This document shows, one piece after another, positions 1 to 9,559 of a stretch of 58,329 bases of DNA. The stretch spans positions 1-58,329 of the forward strand of contig CALQJX020000023.1 in the NCBI GenBank assembly GCA_943331005.2, in the 5' to 3' direction. The notes beneath the pieces are model-generated. The model was not told the origin of the DNA, made no database searches, and saw nothing but the letters and a program-made list of their open reading frames with translations. The position numbers and the translations under genes were made by a program. Position 1 is the stretch's first letter. Every line of letters starts with the position of its first letter. Source of the stretch: Bordetella parapertussis. GTDB lineage: Bacteria; Bacteroidota; Bacteroidia; Chitinophagales; Chitinophagaceae.

Positions 1-840
1 GTACAGCCTGCACTCAGTGAATAAGTTACAGTAGTAGTACCTGCCGATACACCATATAATATACCTGTGGTAGAACCTATCGTTCCTACTGCTGTAGTAC
101 TGCTGCTCCACGTACCACCTGTTGAGGATGTAGTGAACGTACCCGTAGAACCTACGCAGACCGTAGGACCAAATGGTGGTGTGGCTGAAGCCACTACCGT
201 CATCACTCGTGTCACCGCACAACCCGCTACCTGGTAACGGATAGTAGAGGTACCCAGTGTAACACCATTAACAATACCCGTGGTGGCACCTACTGTAGCA
301 ACACCTGCCGGTGTACTTGTTGCTGTCCAGATACCACCTGTTGGCGAACTGGTAAGTGTTGTGGAAGTACCTACGCACACAGTACCAGAACCTGCTATTG
401 CACCCGGATAAGGGTTAACGCTGACTGTTCTGGTAACAAAACAACCACTACCCAGATCGTAAGTGATAGTTGTAGTACCCAGTGATGCACCGAATACCAC
501 GCCTGTAGACGGGTTCACCGTACCGACAGCAGTATTACTGCTGCTCCAAGTACCGCCCGCAGGGGTAGATGATAGTGTGGTTGTTGCGAGGAGACATGCA
601 ATATTGACACCCGTTATTGCTGCTGGTGTCGGGGTAACGGTGACAATGGCCACCGAACTACAACCTGCAACTGTATAGAATATAGAAGTTGTTCCTACTG
701 CCAGACCGGTAACGATACCGGTAGTAGAACCTACCGAACCTACGCCGGGGCTACTACTGCTCCAGGTACCACCGGTACTGGTGCTGGACAAAGTTGTATT
801 ATAACCTACACAGACCGACAATGCACCGGTAATGGCCGCT
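1..840 (-). repeat. Tandem BIG2-like coding repeats, unit about 217-220 bp
   Basis: Unit starts on the minus strand lie near 840, 623, 404 and 184, giving spacings of 217-220 bp (72-73 codons). Each unit encodes a Cys near its start, a GG(T/I)W motif, a TTGIVxG turn, a GTTxIxY strand and a final Cys. The array continues past the left edge, so the copy number is unknown. Confidence 0.75.
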
Positions 841-2042
841 GTAGCAGGGTTGACCGTAACCGTGGCTACTGAACTGTTGGTACAGCCAAAACCATTGGTA
901 ACGGTTACTGTGTGTGTTCGCACCGTAACTGCTGTAACCGATGTAGGATGTAAGTATACCGTTGCAGTGGTACCTCCTGTATACGGAGTAGTATAGGCCG
1001 CGTCGGTATAAAGATCTGTGGTTGGAGACCAGGTACCTGCTGCTGATGAAGACATTGTAAGTACCGCACCGTTACACATGCTGGTAACAGATGGTGTAAG
1101 AACCGGAGCAGGTGGTACCGGGTTTACTGAAACAGTTGTTGTAGCCGTAGTTGTACAGGTACCATTGGTTGCAGAGAAGGTATATATACCACCGGTAGTA
1201 ACACCTGTAAGTACATTACTAAGAGAGGTTGAAGTATAACCTGCAGGACCTGCCCATGAATAACTTGTACCAGATGTTGTAGCTGTGAGTGTAACTGTGC
1301 CGCCAGGACATACTGCGCCGCTGGTAGCTGGTGTTGCGGTTACAGAACAGGTAGACCAGCGAAGAATAGTGCCACTACTTGGCGGTGTAGAATGCGCTGT
1401 ATAAAAACTGCCAAAAGTTGCAGTACCATAACCGGCATCTGCAGTTTTGTAATCGGTAGTGCTGTTTGCTATAGCTACAGAAGCAGTGAGACCGGTAAGG
1501 GCTCCTGCGCCATACCAGTATTCAATTACATTGGTAGTCTCATAAAGCTTCACCTGCATATCCTTATCGCCTGTACCCGCTGTCCATGGCGATGGGTTAC
1601 CATGCCAGTCGGTATACTGAATAGTGAATACCCTGTTTGGTGCAGTTCCGGTTGTGATATAATAGGCATCGGCACCAGTGCCCGCCATATCATCCCAGAA
1701 GAACATGAGCGTACCGGCACTTGGAATGTTGCCGGTTGTATTGACGTATATTGTAGACGTACTGTTGGCAAGCGATAACCAGCAGTGGTTACTCGCAGAC
1801 AACTGGGTGTAGTTAGTACCACAGAAGTTAAAAGTGAAACCAATAGGGATACTGGTTGTTGTCCTGTCGAGCACTACAGCGCCAAGCGGAACACTTCCAC
1901 CCACAACAGTACCTGTACTAGAGATATCGGTGAATGTACCCGACAGCACAGAGTAGTTGTACAGGTTTGTCTGGGCTTGCCCTTTCAATCCTAAAAACGC
2001 TGAAGCAATGATCAATAAACTGCGTAAAATAAATCTCTTCAT
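1..2042 (-). CDS. T9SS-type secreted protein with Ig-like and BIG2-like repeats (3' end outside window)
   Basis: The reading frame starts at an ATG at 2042 and stays open to the left edge, giving about 680 residues without a stop, so the C-terminus is missing. It begins with a signal peptide (MKRFILRSLLIIASAFLGLKGQAQ, cleavage after about residue 24). A roughly 190-residue beta-rich domain follows, with NFCGTNYTQL and PNRVFTIQYTDWHG segments of the kind found in large Bacteroidota exoproteins. Next come one Ig-like domain (CPGG...WAGPAGYTS), a second domain, and at least three to four BIG2-like units of 72-73 residues sharing GG(T/I)W(S/T), TTGIVxG and GTT(S/T)IxY. I infer export by the T9SS and a role at the surface, but the sorting domain itself is not visible. 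The start choice is firm because the signal peptide begins there. Confidence 0.85.
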   Translation of the reverse strand, partial: MKRFILRSLLIIASAFLGLKGQAQTNLYNYSVLSGTFTDISSTGTVVGGSVPLGAVVLDRTTTSIPIGFTFNFCGTNYTQLSASNHCWLSLANSTSTIYVNTTGNIPSAGTLMFFWDDMAGTGADAYYITTGTAPNRVFTIQYTDWHGNPSPWTAGTGDKDMQVKLYETTNVIEYWYGAGALTGLTASVAIANSTTDYKTADAGYGTATFGSFYTAHSTPPSSGTILRWSTCSVTATPATSGAVCPGGTVTLTATTSGTSYSWAGPAGYTSTSLSNVLTGVTTGGIYTFSATNGTCTTTATTTVSVNPVPPAPVLTPSVTSMCNGAVLTMSSSAAGTWSPTTDLYTDAAYTTPYTGGTTATVYLHPTSVTAVTVRTHTVTVTNGFGCTNSSVATVTVNPATAAITGALSVCVGYNTTLSSTSTGGTWSSSSPGVGSVGSTTGIVTGLAVGTTSIFYTVAGCSSVAIVTVTPTPAAITGVNIACLLATTTLSSTPAGGTWSSSNTAVGTVNPSTGVVFGASLGTTTITYDLGSGCFVTRTVSVNPYPGAIAGSGTVCVGTSTTLTSSPTGGIWTATSTPAGVATVGATTGIVNGVTLGTSTIRYQVAGCAVTRVMTVVASATPPFGPTVCVGSTGTFTTSSTGGTWSSSTTAVGTIGSTTGILYGVSAGTTTVTYSLSAGC

Positions 2043-2386
2043 GTTCGTGTTTTAATACATGCACATATAGCAATAGAATCGGGATGCGATCCCAATTCAA
2101 ATAATTCCTATGTATGCAGAAGTAAAAATAAGCACTTTGTCGATGGGCGCAAATTTTAAGAATATCTTTTTTATAATATTATTTGATAATTAAAAAGTTT
2201 TACCCCAATTTATATTTGGCGCACTTTGAAAAGTAAATGTTAGTAAAATATAAATATTGTTTTGTACAATTAATAATTTCAGCTAATAAAACAGTCAATA
2301 CAACAGAAAACAATGCAACTTTGTCATAGGGATCCTGTATGGTACAACTTTTGTGCACACATTAATATCTTTACTCAACAGAACAA
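2043..2386. other. AT-rich divergent intergenic region
   Basis: This 344-bp gap separates the divergent exoprotein gene and cbpA and must hold both promoters. It is strongly AT-rich. A small perfect hairpin (GGGAT-gcg-ATCCC, 2081-2093) lies in the leader of the exoprotein gene. A GCAACTTT element at 2315-2322 lies about 65 bp upstream of cbpA. I see no convincing TTG/TAnnTTTG pair and no coding potential. Confidence 0.5.
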
Positions 2387-3268
2387 ATGGAATATAAAGA
2401 TTATTACAAAGTGTTAGGTGTCGATAAAAAGGCAAGTGCTGATGATATTAAAAAAGCCTATCGCAAACTGGCAGTAAAATACCACCCTGACAAAAACCCG
2501 GGTGATAAAAAGGCTGAAGATCAATTTAAAGAGATCAATGAAGCAAATGATGTGCTGGGCGACCCTGTGAAAAGAAAGAAATATGACGAGCTGGGCAGCA
2601 ACTGGCAACAATATGCCCAACAATGGAATGATCAGGACGGTGCAGGTAGCAGATCCCAGAGAAGCAGTCAACGCACGGGTAATGATGACAGTATGTTTTC
2701 CGATTTTTTTGAATCCATTTTCGGTTTCGGAGACCAGCGCCGCAGCAATGTGCAAAGGAAAGGTGAAGATCAGCAGGCAGAAGCGACAATTTCTCTAATG
2801 GAAGCTTTTCATGGCACCAGCCGACAGGTAAACCTGAATGACCACAAACTGAAACTGAACCTAAAACCGGGTATTGTTTCGGGCCAGGTACTGAAGATGA
2901 AAGAAAAAGGCGGACCAGGCCGAAATGGAGGACCTGCAGGAGATCTATACATAACAGTAAACATTAGCCCCGACGGCAAATATGAACGAAAAGGCAACGA
3001 CCTGTATTGCGAGGAGCCGCTGAATGTATTTACCGCAATGCTTGGCGGGAAAGAACCTGTACAGACAATAGACAAAACGGTGAGTATTACCATACCTCCT
3101 GCAACCGACAGCAACAAAACCTTCAGACTGAAGGGAATGGGGATGCCCGATTACAAAGACCCCACCATACGTGGCGACCTCTATGTGAAAATGGTCATTA
3201 ATGTACCTAAAGACCTGACACCCGAAGAAAAAGAAATATTGGAAAAAATAGCAAAGAACAGACGTTAA
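2387..3268 (+). CDS. cbpA: DnaJ-family co-chaperone, CbpA type
   Basis: This 293-residue protein is a J-domain partner of DnaK in the cytoplasm, stimulating its ATPase and delivering clients. The J domain covers residues 1-70 with the obligatory HPD at 33-35. A Gly/Ser/Gln-rich linker with [12 protein letters not shown] follows at about 80-125, then the two-lobed C-terminal substrate-binding domain from about 130 to the end. The four CxxCxGxG zinc-finger repeats of true DnaJ are absent, making this a class B (CbpA-type) protein. The length is normal. The gene stands alone between a divergent exoprotein gene and a convergent beta-barrel gene whose stop is only 15 bp away. Confidence 0.93.
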   Translation: MEYKDYYKVLGVDKKASADDIKKAYRKLAVKYHPDKNPGDKKAEDQFKEINEANDVLGDPVKRKKYDELGSNWQQYAQQWNDQDGAGSRSQRSSQRTGNDDSMFSDFFESIFGFGDQRRSNVQRKGEDQQAEATISLMEAFHGTSRQVNLNDHKLKLNLKPGIVSGQVLKMKEKGGPGRNGGPAGDLYITVNISPDGKYERKGNDLYCEEPLNVFTAMLGGKEPVQTIDKTVSITIPPATDSNKTFRLKGMGMPDYKDPTIRGDLYVKMVINVPKDLTPEEKEILEKIAKNRR

Positions 3269-3282
3269 ATAACTCCGGCACA

Positions 3283-3945
3283 CTAAAATTCGTATGCCAG
3301 ACGGGCACAAAAGAGATTATTGAATTGCCCTCTTGAGCCATAAGCATAACCAGGAGGCACTCTTTCTGTGGGTCTGATAGCGATCATGGAATACTGAAAG
3401 CGCAACTCTGCCAGCAAGTGCTTACGCACCTTACGGCTCAGCCCGAAAATAAAATCGAGCGCATTATCATTGAACCGGTTCTGTTGCTGATCTATGGGTA
3501 CTGATGGCTGAACCAATATCCATTCGTTCGTTTTTACCAGCCTGGCGTAAGAAATACCCACCTCTGCTGCAAAACCAGCAAACTTATACCGAACCGTTAC
3601 CGGTACCTCTACATAATTGAGCCCAATGTGGCACTTCGCCACATAACTTCCTGTGTATGAAGACTCGATAATAGCATCGCCCCTACTACCCTTTTGTGTA
3701 TAGAGCAATTCCATACCTGCACTCCATTGGGGTGTAAAATTGATACGCACATATCCTCCTGTGGAGAGGCCGGGTTTGTTATACCCAAAATACATATCAC
3801 CATCAACCTGAGCAAGATTGAGGCCGAGCAGCAGCCCACCTGTAAATGTCTGAGGGGCCTCCAGATACAAGCCTTTCTGCGCAAGCACCCTGTGGCCGGC
3901 CAACACCAGCAACATCAAAAGCAAAGCACTTGTCAAAAGTCTCAT
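3283..3945 (-). CDS. Outer-membrane beta-barrel protein, PorT/OMP_b-brl_2-like
   Basis: This 220-residue protein has a clear signal peptide (MRLLTSALLLMLLVLAGHRVLAQ, residues 1-23). It then shows alternating hydrophobic/polar strands such as GGLLLGLNLAQVDGD, GGYVRINFTPQWSAGMELLYTQKGS and YVEVPVTVRYKF, ending in CARLAYEF, whose terminal Phe fits a barrel signal. The LNYVEVPV(T/L) segment is characteristic of Bacteroidota porin-family small barrels (PF13568 type). The specific function is unknown. It lies 40 bp downstream of the MORN-type gene on the same strand and may be cotranscribed with it. Confidence 0.8.
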   Translation of the reverse strand: MRLLTSALLLMLLVLAGHRVLAQKGLYLEAPQTFTGGLLLGLNLAQVDGDMYFGYNKPGLSTGGYVRINFTPQWSAGMELLYTQKGSRGDAIIESSYTGSYVAKCHIGLNYVEVPVTVRYKFAGFAAEVGISYARLVKTNEWILVQPSVPIDQQQNRFNDNALDFIFGLSRKVRKHLLAELRFQYSMIAIRPTERVPPGYAYGSRGQFNNLFCARLAYEF

Positions 3946-3985
3946 AGAGCTGTAAAGTTAGCAATGCTTCTACTATAAGTAACGA

Positions 3986-4648
3986 TCAGAACTCTTCTCT
4001 TTTATCCAACTCTCCATTCTCTGTGTAGGTATCCCAATACCCTGCTCTGCGTATTGTGTAAACTGACCTTGCAATGGTCTTGTTGACCTTAGTACCTGTT
4101 ACCGGATCTTCAACCGTGAGGGTGTCTTTGGCCCTGTTGCGGTCTGCAGCATAAAAACCGCTCACTTTCAACTGGCCATTATTATAGAACTCCTGATAAC
4201 TACCTGAAATGCAGGTATTGGTGCCATCCTTATCAGTAATGATAGCGTAGTTGTAAGAAAGCCTGACATGTCCGTCCTGGTAATATTCCTCCCACAAACC
4301 TGCGGGTTTACCTTTCAGGTAACTGCCTGTAATACTTGCTTTTCCGTTGCTGTGATATTGTACCCATCGGCCATGTTGCAGAAATCCATCACCTTCGGCT
4401 ACCAAGCCGCCCTCGGCTACTACCTTCTTTTTATCTTTCCTGTTTACCAGCTTGTAATAAAGTGCATCTTCATTCAGTGCCACTACATTCACCGTATCAT
4501 TGGTAGCTATGTAATAACGCACAGTATCATTTTCCTTAATCAGCCTGTTATCTTCCTCTGAAGTAAATTTGAAAGGAATAAGCGTCTGCGACATCAGCCG
4601 ACCACCATTGGCAATGAGTAGCAAAAACAAGAAAAAGGCGTATTTCAT
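3986..4648 (-). CDS. Exported MORN-variant repeat protein (YwqK-like)
   Basis: This 220-residue protein has an N-terminal signal peptide (residues 1 to about 20, ending near LMSQ). Degenerate MORN-variant repeats lie at about residues 90-150 (GRWVQYHSNGKASITGSY, then KGKPAGLWEEYYQDG) and again near YQEFYNNGQLKVSGFY. A related unit closes the protein (GYWDTYTENGEL). Such proteins are frequent in Bacteroidota and are often annotated as YwqK-family antitoxin-like. The export signal argues against an antitoxin role here, so the function is unknown. It may share a transcript with the downstream barrel gene. Confidence 0.72.
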   Translation of the reverse strand: MKYAFFLFLLLIANGGRLMSQTLIPFKFTSEEDNRLIKENDTVRYYIATNDTVNVVALNEDALYYKLVNRKDKKKVVAEGGLVAEGDGFLQHGRWVQYHSNGKASITGSYLKGKPAGLWEEYYQDGHVRLSYNYAIITDKDGTNTCISGSYQEFYNNGQLKVSGFYAADRNRAKDTLTVEDPVTGTKVNKTIARSVYTIRRAGYWDTYTENGELDKREEF

Positions 4649-4694
4649 AGATCAAAAGTAAACAGACGGGAACAAAAGAAAAAACCGACCTGAA

Positions 4695-5036
4695 TCAGCT
4701 GCGTTTTTTCTTCTTACCTCCGGCAGCAACCAGATCATAAGAATGGTCAATTTGCTCCAAAAGCAGTTTGCGGCTCATACCTCCTTCTGTAACAACTGTA
4801 TTCCAGTGCACCTTGCTCATATGGTATCCGGGCTGCACCTGCATATATTCTTCCCTGAGTGCAATAGCTTTTTCAGGATCGCATTTTACATTGAATCGTA
4901 ACGGGATATCAGTCAGACTAACAAGAAGAAACATTTTGCCGTTAACCTTGAAGACAAGTGTGTCCTCATCAAAAGGGAAACCCTCTTCTACATTTTCTTT
5001 TTGGAGGCAATGCGCTCTTATATCATCAACATTCAT
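4695..5036 (-). CDS. MmcQ/YjbR family protein
   Basis: The protein has 113 residues from the ATG at 5036; the frame can be extended two codons to a TTG at 5042, but the ATG is preferred. It has the compact YjbR fold signature: FPFDEDTLVFKVNGKMF, then LRFNVKCDPEKA and PGYHMSKVHWNTV near residues 75-90, and a Lys/Arg-rich tail (GGKKKKRS). The family has a CyaY-like fold and is called DNA-binding in databases, but no reaction is established. It lies downstream of rpoN on the same strand with an 18-bp gap, so cotranscription is likely. Confidence 0.85.
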   Translation of the reverse strand: MNVDDIRAHCLQKENVEEGFPFDEDTLVFKVNGKMFLLVSLTDIPLRFNVKCDPEKAIALREEYMQVQPGYHMSKVHWNTVVTEGGMSRKLLLEQIDHSYDLVAAGGKKKKRS

Positions 5037-5054
5037 GAGCAAACAGTGTAAGTA

Positions 5055-6554
5055 TTATAGTTCCTTCCTGAGCCTGGCTACCGGCACATTCAGCTGCTCT
5101 CTGTACTTGGCAACTGTGCGACGAGCTATGTTGTATCCCTTTTCCATGAGCATGTCAGTGAGGTGTTCGTCAGAGAGTGGCTTGCGCTTATTCTCAGCAC
5201 TGATCATTTCCTGCAGTATGGTCTTCACCTCGCGGGTAGAAACCTCTTCACCGTTCTCGGTATGTAATGCCTCAGAGAAAAAGTATTTCAGTTTGTAGGT
5301 ACCATATTCTGTTTCTACATACTTGCTGTTGGCAACCCTGGAGACCGTAGAGATATCTAGGTTTGTCATGGAGGCTATGTCTTTCAGGATCATCGGCTTC
5401 AGCGTAGTCTCATCTCCTGTAAGGAAGAACTCTTTCTGAAACTCCATGATAGCCTGCATAGTGTGCAACAGTGTATGTTGCCGCTGCTTGATGGCATCTA
5501 TGAACCATTTGGCGGAATCCAGTTTCTGCTTGATGAACATTACTGTTTCCTTCTGGTTCTTATTTTTCTTTTCACTGCGGTCATAAGCTTTCATCATCTC
5601 CCTGTAACCTTCAGAGATGCGCAACTCAGGCGCATTCTTAGAATTCAGGGTAAGCTCCAGTATACCGTTATTGTTATAAACAAAGAAGTCGGGTATGATA
5701 TAACTCTCTGCCTTGTTTGTAACCGTAAAAGGCGAGCCCGGCTTGGGATTCAGCTTGATGATGATACCGATGACCTTTTTGAAATCATCGTCATCCAGCT
5801 CCAGGTGTTTCTGTATCTTATCGTAGTGTTTCTTGGTAAATTCAGCAAAGTACTTATCCAGTACTTTTATGGCATCATGTACCGGCTTCGATTCCGGCAT
5901 ACGCTTCAACTGCAGCACCAGACATTCCTGCAGGGTCCATACACATATACCGGGCGGATCGAACTGCTGTATCTCCAGTATCAGTTCATTGATCTCTTCA
6001 ATAGAGGTTTCTATATTCTGTCCGAAAGCAAGGTCGTCGGCAATAGAGCCTGCCTCGCGGCGCAGATAGCCATCTTCGTCCAGGCTGCCTATTATTTGCT
6101 CTGCTATACGATGCTTACGCTCATCGAGCTCCAGCATGCCCAACTGATCCAGCAGATAATCATGAAAACTTGTTTCTACACTTGCAGGCGATACCTGCTT
6201 ATCTTCTCCACCCGAACCATAGTAATCGTCGCTGTAATCGTAGCCACCACTTTCATCCTCCTCTCTTTTCAGAAAGTCGTCCAGATCCACTTTCTCAGCT
6301 GCATCATTGCTCAGCTCCACTTCTTCGCCCAGGTCTTCGCCATCCTCATTACCTGTTTTCTGATCGTCAAGTTCGTAAGTGTCATCTGAAGGCCCCAGCT
6401 TATCCAGTTCAAACTCCAGAGCCGGGTTTTCTTCCAGTTCTTCCTTTATCCTTTCTTCAAGATTGGCAGTAGGTATCTGCAGCAATTTCATTAACTGAAT
6501 CTGCTGTGGTGATAATTTTTGTAATAGCTTCTGTTGGTTCGACTGTCTTAGCAT
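5055..6554 (-). CDS. rpoN: RNA polymerase sigma-54 factor
   Basis: This 499-residue protein binds core RNA polymerase and recognises -24/-12 promoters that need an activator ATPase. Region I is the Gln/Leu-rich activator-interacting segment at residues 1-50 (QKLSPQQIQLMKLLQIPT). A long acidic region II follows at about 50-125. The core-binding domain covers about 130-330 and a helix-turn-helix lies near 395-410 (NLDISTVSRVANSKYV). The RpoN box ARRTVAKYRE sits at residues 477-486. The length is normal. No enhancer-binding activator is encoded nearby. Transcription must start in the 247-bp gap shared with divergent alanine dehydrogenase. Confidence 0.97.
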   Translation of the reverse strand: MLRQSNQQKLLQKLSPQQIQLMKLLQIPTANLEERIKEELEENPALEFELDKLGPSDDTYELDDQKTGNEDGEDLGEEVELSNDAAEKVDLDDFLKREEDESGGYDYSDDYYGSGGEDKQVSPASVETSFHDYLLDQLGMLELDERKHRIAEQIIGSLDEDGYLRREAGSIADDLAFGQNIETSIEEINELILEIQQFDPPGICVWTLQECLVLQLKRMPESKPVHDAIKVLDKYFAEFTKKHYDKIQKHLELDDDDFKKVIGIIIKLNPKPGSPFTVTNKAESYIIPDFFVYNNNGILELTLNSKNAPELRISEGYREMMKAYDRSEKKNKNQKETVMFIKQKLDSAKWFIDAIKQRQHTLLHTMQAIMEFQKEFFLTGDETTLKPMILKDIASMTNLDISTVSRVANSKYVETEYGTYKLKYFFSEALHTENGEEVSTREVKTILQEMISAENKRKPLSDEHLTDMLMEKGYNIARRTVAKYREQLNVPVARLRKEL

Positions 6555-6801
6555 AACATCACATAGTTGGGTCTAAAGCATTGCCGGAATCATCGACTGG
6601 CGATGTGTTGTTTCGTAGTATCAGCAAACAGCTCTATGTCCGTCTATACCTTTGCAAAAATAGAATTTAAAGCCACAAAACAACACCTGATTCTTAAAGG
6701 GAAGTGATAATATTTAATTAAAGAGCTGCGTTTGTTAAAATGCTTCTTTTCTACAGATTAATATTGTATATTCGGGTTAATTAACCAACCCGTTCACGGG
6801 C

Positions 6802-8013
6802 ATGAGTAAAAAACCATACATATCGCCTTCCTTTTCTTATGTTCCTATGGAGGAGACCCTACAGGTAACTCCACGCAGAAAACAATTGTTCATAGGAATA
6901 CCCAAAGAAACTGCCTTTCAGGAAAATCGTGTACCTCTTACCCCCGAAGCTGTTTCGGTACTGGTAAATGACGGTAACGATGTAGCTGTGGAGCACGGAG
7001 CCGGCGATGGCTCATTTTATTTCGATACTGATTATAGCGAGGCAGGCGCACGAATAGTGTACGACAAGGCTGAACTTTATAAGGCAACAACCATCATCAA
7101 ATCGGCGCCAATATCAGAGCAGGAAGCAGCCATGCTGCAACCCAATCAGGTAGTGATATCGCCGATACATATGCCACTGATGAAGGCAGAGATACTGGAA
7201 CAACTGATCGCCAAAAAGATAATTGCCATCGCATTCGACTCTATAAAAGATGATGCTGGTACCTATCCTATTGTGCGCTCCATGAGCGAGATAGCCGGCA
7301 ACTATGCAGTGCTTACTGCTGCCCGCTACCTCAGTAATACCGACAATGGCAAGGGCATTTTGCTGGGTGGCATCACTGGTGTTCCTCCGGCCAATGTATT
7401 GATCATTGGTGCAGGTGTAGTGGGCGAATCAGCAGCACGTGCGGCCTTCGGACTCGGTGCTTCAGTAAAGATCTTCGACAACTCTATTTACAGGCTCATG
7501 CGCCTGCAGAACAATATTGGTACCCGTTGCTTTACTTCTGTAATAGAACCGATAACACTGGCTGAAGAATTGAGAAATGCAGACGTGGCCATAGGAGCGC
7601 TGAAACCGGTGAATGGTATAACCCCTGTGGTAGTTACCGAACAAATGGTAAGCAATATGAAGGCCGGATCTGTGATCATGGATGTGAGCATGGACAGAGG
7701 CGGGTGCTTTGAAACATCAAGACTTACCTCTCATGAGAAACCGGTATTCAAGAAGTATGATGTCATTCATTATTGTGTACCCAATATAGCATCGGGCGTA
7801 TCGCGAACTGCATCGAGGGCCATCAGTAATGTATTGATGCCTATTATGCAGCAAAGTGCAGATCAGGGCGGTGTGGAAGGAATAATTATGTCTAAAACAG
7901 GTATTCGCAGAGGTGTGTACATGTATAAAGGATGTGTCACCAATGCACCAATAGCAAGGCGGTTCGGGTTCAAATATACCGATCTCGATCTTTTACTGGC
8001 TTCTCAAAGCTGA
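6802..8013 (+). CDS. ald: Alanine dehydrogenase
   Basis: This 403-residue cytoplasmic enzyme catalyses NAD-dependent oxidative deamination of L-alanine to pyruvate and ammonia, or the reverse. The AlaDH/PNT N-terminal domain has the pyruvate-binding Arg43 in ENRVPLTPEA, Lys100 and catalytic His123 in SPIHMPL. The Rossmann domain carries GAGVVG at 203-208. Asp294 and Asp298 lie in the conserved VIMDVSMDRGG segment. An extension of about 28 residues precedes the usual family start (FIGIPKE), as is common in Bacteroidota homologues. The downstream TerB-like gene is 25 bp away and may be cotranscribed. Confidence 0.93.
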   Translation: MSKKPYISPSFSYVPMEETLQVTPRRKQLFIGIPKETAFQENRVPLTPEAVSVLVNDGNDVAVEHGAGDGSFYFDTDYSEAGARIVYDKAELYKATTIIKSAPISEQEAAMLQPNQVVISPIHMPLMKAEILEQLIAKKIIAIAFDSIKDDAGTYPIVRSMSEIAGNYAVLTAARYLSNTDNGKGILLGGITGVPPANVLIIGAGVVGESAARAAFGLGASVKIFDNSIYRLMRLQNNIGTRCFTSVIEPITLAEELRNADVAIGALKPVNGITPVVVTEQMVSNMKAGSVIMDVSMDRGGCFETSRLTSHEKPVFKKYDVIHYCVPNIASGVSRTASRAISNVLMPIMQQSADQGGVEGIIMSKTGIRRGVYMYKGCVTNAPIARRFGFKYTDLDLLLASQS

Positions 8014-8038
8014 TCCCTAATTCTATTTGTATATCACT

Positions 8039-8398
8039 ATGCCCAATAACCGAATGAACAAAACCATAGCCGGTTATCATCTTCTGATGATACTCTCTGC
8101 CGTAGATTTCAGGATCTCAGGCAGAGAAGACATGGTGATACGTGCCTACCTGGCAGACGAGTTTCCTTTTAACGTAAATCTGGACAACCAGATGGAAGTT
8201 ATAAGCCGACTGAAACCCGAAGAATGGGAAGCGCACTATAGAAAATGCATGGATGATTTTTATGACGATGCAACAGAAGAAGAACGCAAGAAACTGATAG
8301 GCTTTGCACTGGAACTGGCCAAGGCAGATAATGTAATAACAAAGGAAGAGAACCACTATCTGGATCTCCTTTTCGAAAACTGGGAATACCTGATATAA
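8039..8398 (+). CDS. TerB-like small acidic protein
   Basis: The protein has 119 residues from the ATG at 8039; a TTG four codons upstream is possible but less likely. It is all-helical and acidic, with AVDFRISGREDMVIRAYL near the start and IGFALELAKADNVITKEENHYL near the end. This resembles the helix-acidic-helix pattern of TerB/YxxD-type domains (D-x-x-I-x-x-E-E). The family is named for tellurite resistance but usually has no proven function. It follows alanine dehydrogenase closely. Its stop is directly adjacent to the stop of the convergent FAD oxidoreductase, with no bases between. Confidence 0.6.
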   Translation: MPNNRMNKTIAGYHLLMILSAVDFRISGREDMVIRAYLADEFPFNVNLDNQMEVISRLKPEEWEAHYRKCMDDFYDDATEEERKKLIGFALELAKADNVITKEENHYLDLLFENWEYLI

Positions 8399-9538
8399 CT
8401 AACGCCCGCGCACAATAATATCCGCTAGTTCTGCAGCAGATGTACTACCAAGCGCAACACCCATTCCACCCATTCGGAATGCACCAAATACTCTTTTTGA
8501 GAACGCCCTCACTATAGGCTTTTTGGTAACACCAAAGGCCATAATGCCCGACCAGCGCATAGCAACCTTGTATTGCTGCCCGGGTAGAATAATGGTTGCC
8601 AGTTTCTCATCCAGATCGGCCTGAATGCGTTCATTCAGCTCCATTGTGGTGGTTCTTTCTCCATCAAAATCCAGATTGCGACCACCGCCAAACAACACGC
8701 GGCCATTTATTTCCCTGAAGTAATAATAGCCCGCATCCAAATGGAAGATGCCTTCAAATTTCAGTCCGGGCACAGGCTCTGTTACCAGCACCTGCCCCCT
8801 GCCGGGCACTACATCTACACCCGGTAAAAGATCTCCGGTAAATGCATTGGTACAAATACTTAGCGTAGCAGCTGTAAATACCCAGTCTTCTTTGCGGAAA
8901 GGATCTGCTACCCTGATATGGACCTGCTTCTCCTCTTCGGCAAAAGAAGATACCTCTGCACCCGTTTTCACTTCAACACCCATCATGGTTGCCATATCCA
9001 TAAGTGATCGCACCAGCTTGCCTGTATGCAGCCCACCCTCGCAAGTATTCTCTATAAGCGCCTTGGAATAACTGCCACCGAAACCGAATTGTGCGATCTT
9101 TTCATTTGCCAGTCTGAATGCAGGTTTTCCAGCCACTACTTTCAGCAGATCATTCAAGTAGTTCAGCCTTTCAAGCGCATTGTATTGTTTATCGCTTATC
9201 AGCTCATAACCACCATTAGCTTTGTACCCAATACGATCATCGCCCATTCTGCCACGCAGTTGCTCCAGTCCTTTTTTACGGGCAGCAAATAAAGCCACAA
9301 CTTCTGCTTCGGGCGTATACTGCAGATCATCGAGCAGTTCTGATGCGCTGCCCATACAGGCAAAACCGGCATTACGGGTGCTGGCACCTGTAGGCAGCAG
9401 CCCTCGCTCCAATACCAATATACGCGCAGCAGGATACCTTTCTCTGAGTTCTATAGCATGGCTCAGACCGACTATACCCGCGCCTATAACAATGTGATCA
9501 TAGCCAGAGAAACTCTCCTGCTCCCAGTAACTGAACAT
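8399..9538 (-). CDS. FAD-dependent amine/amino-acid oxidoreductase (DAO family)
   Basis: This 379-residue flavoenzyme has the dinucleotide-binding GAGIVG motif at about residues 18-23 (DHIVIGAGIVGLSHAIELR). The downstream GASTRNAGFACMGSASEL segment is typical of DadA/PuuB-like oxidases. The C-terminal half has GRGQVLVTEP, YYYFREINGRVLFGGGRN and RWSGIMAFGVTKKPIV, and ends in a second FAD-contact region (GGMGVALGS). It probably oxidises an amino acid or amine with FAD, but the substrate cannot be read from sequence. It is the third gene of a probable operon, 21 bp after the secreted subtilisin gene. Confidence 0.85.
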   Translation of the reverse strand: MFSYWEQESFSGYDHIVIGAGIVGLSHAIELRERYPAARILVLERGLLPTGASTRNAGFACMGSASELLDDLQYTPEAEVVALFAARKKGLEQLRGRMGDDRIGYKANGGYELISDKQYNALERLNYLNDLLKVVAGKPAFRLANEKIAQFGFGGSYSKALIENTCEGGLHTGKLVRSLMDMATMMGVEVKTGAEVSSFAEEEKQVHIRVADPFRKEDWVFTAATLSICTNAFTGDLLPGVDVVPGRGQVLVTEPVPGLKFEGIFHLDAGYYYFREINGRVLFGGGRNLDFDGERTTTMELNERIQADLDEKLATIILPGQQYKVAMRWSGIMAFGVTKKPIVRAFSKRVFGAFRMGGMGVALGSTSAAELADIIVRGR

Positions 9539-9559
9539 AAAGTAAAAGTAAGTGTATGG

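Noticed and set aside
1392..1843. Plus- and minus-strand ORFs inside the left-edge exoprotein
   Set aside because: They overlap the continuous minus-strand frame from 2042 that carries a signal peptide and repeats.
5463..6389. Long plus-strand ORF (308 residues) opposite rpoN
   Set aside because: It lies wholly antisense to a clear sigma-54 gene and has no recognisable domain.
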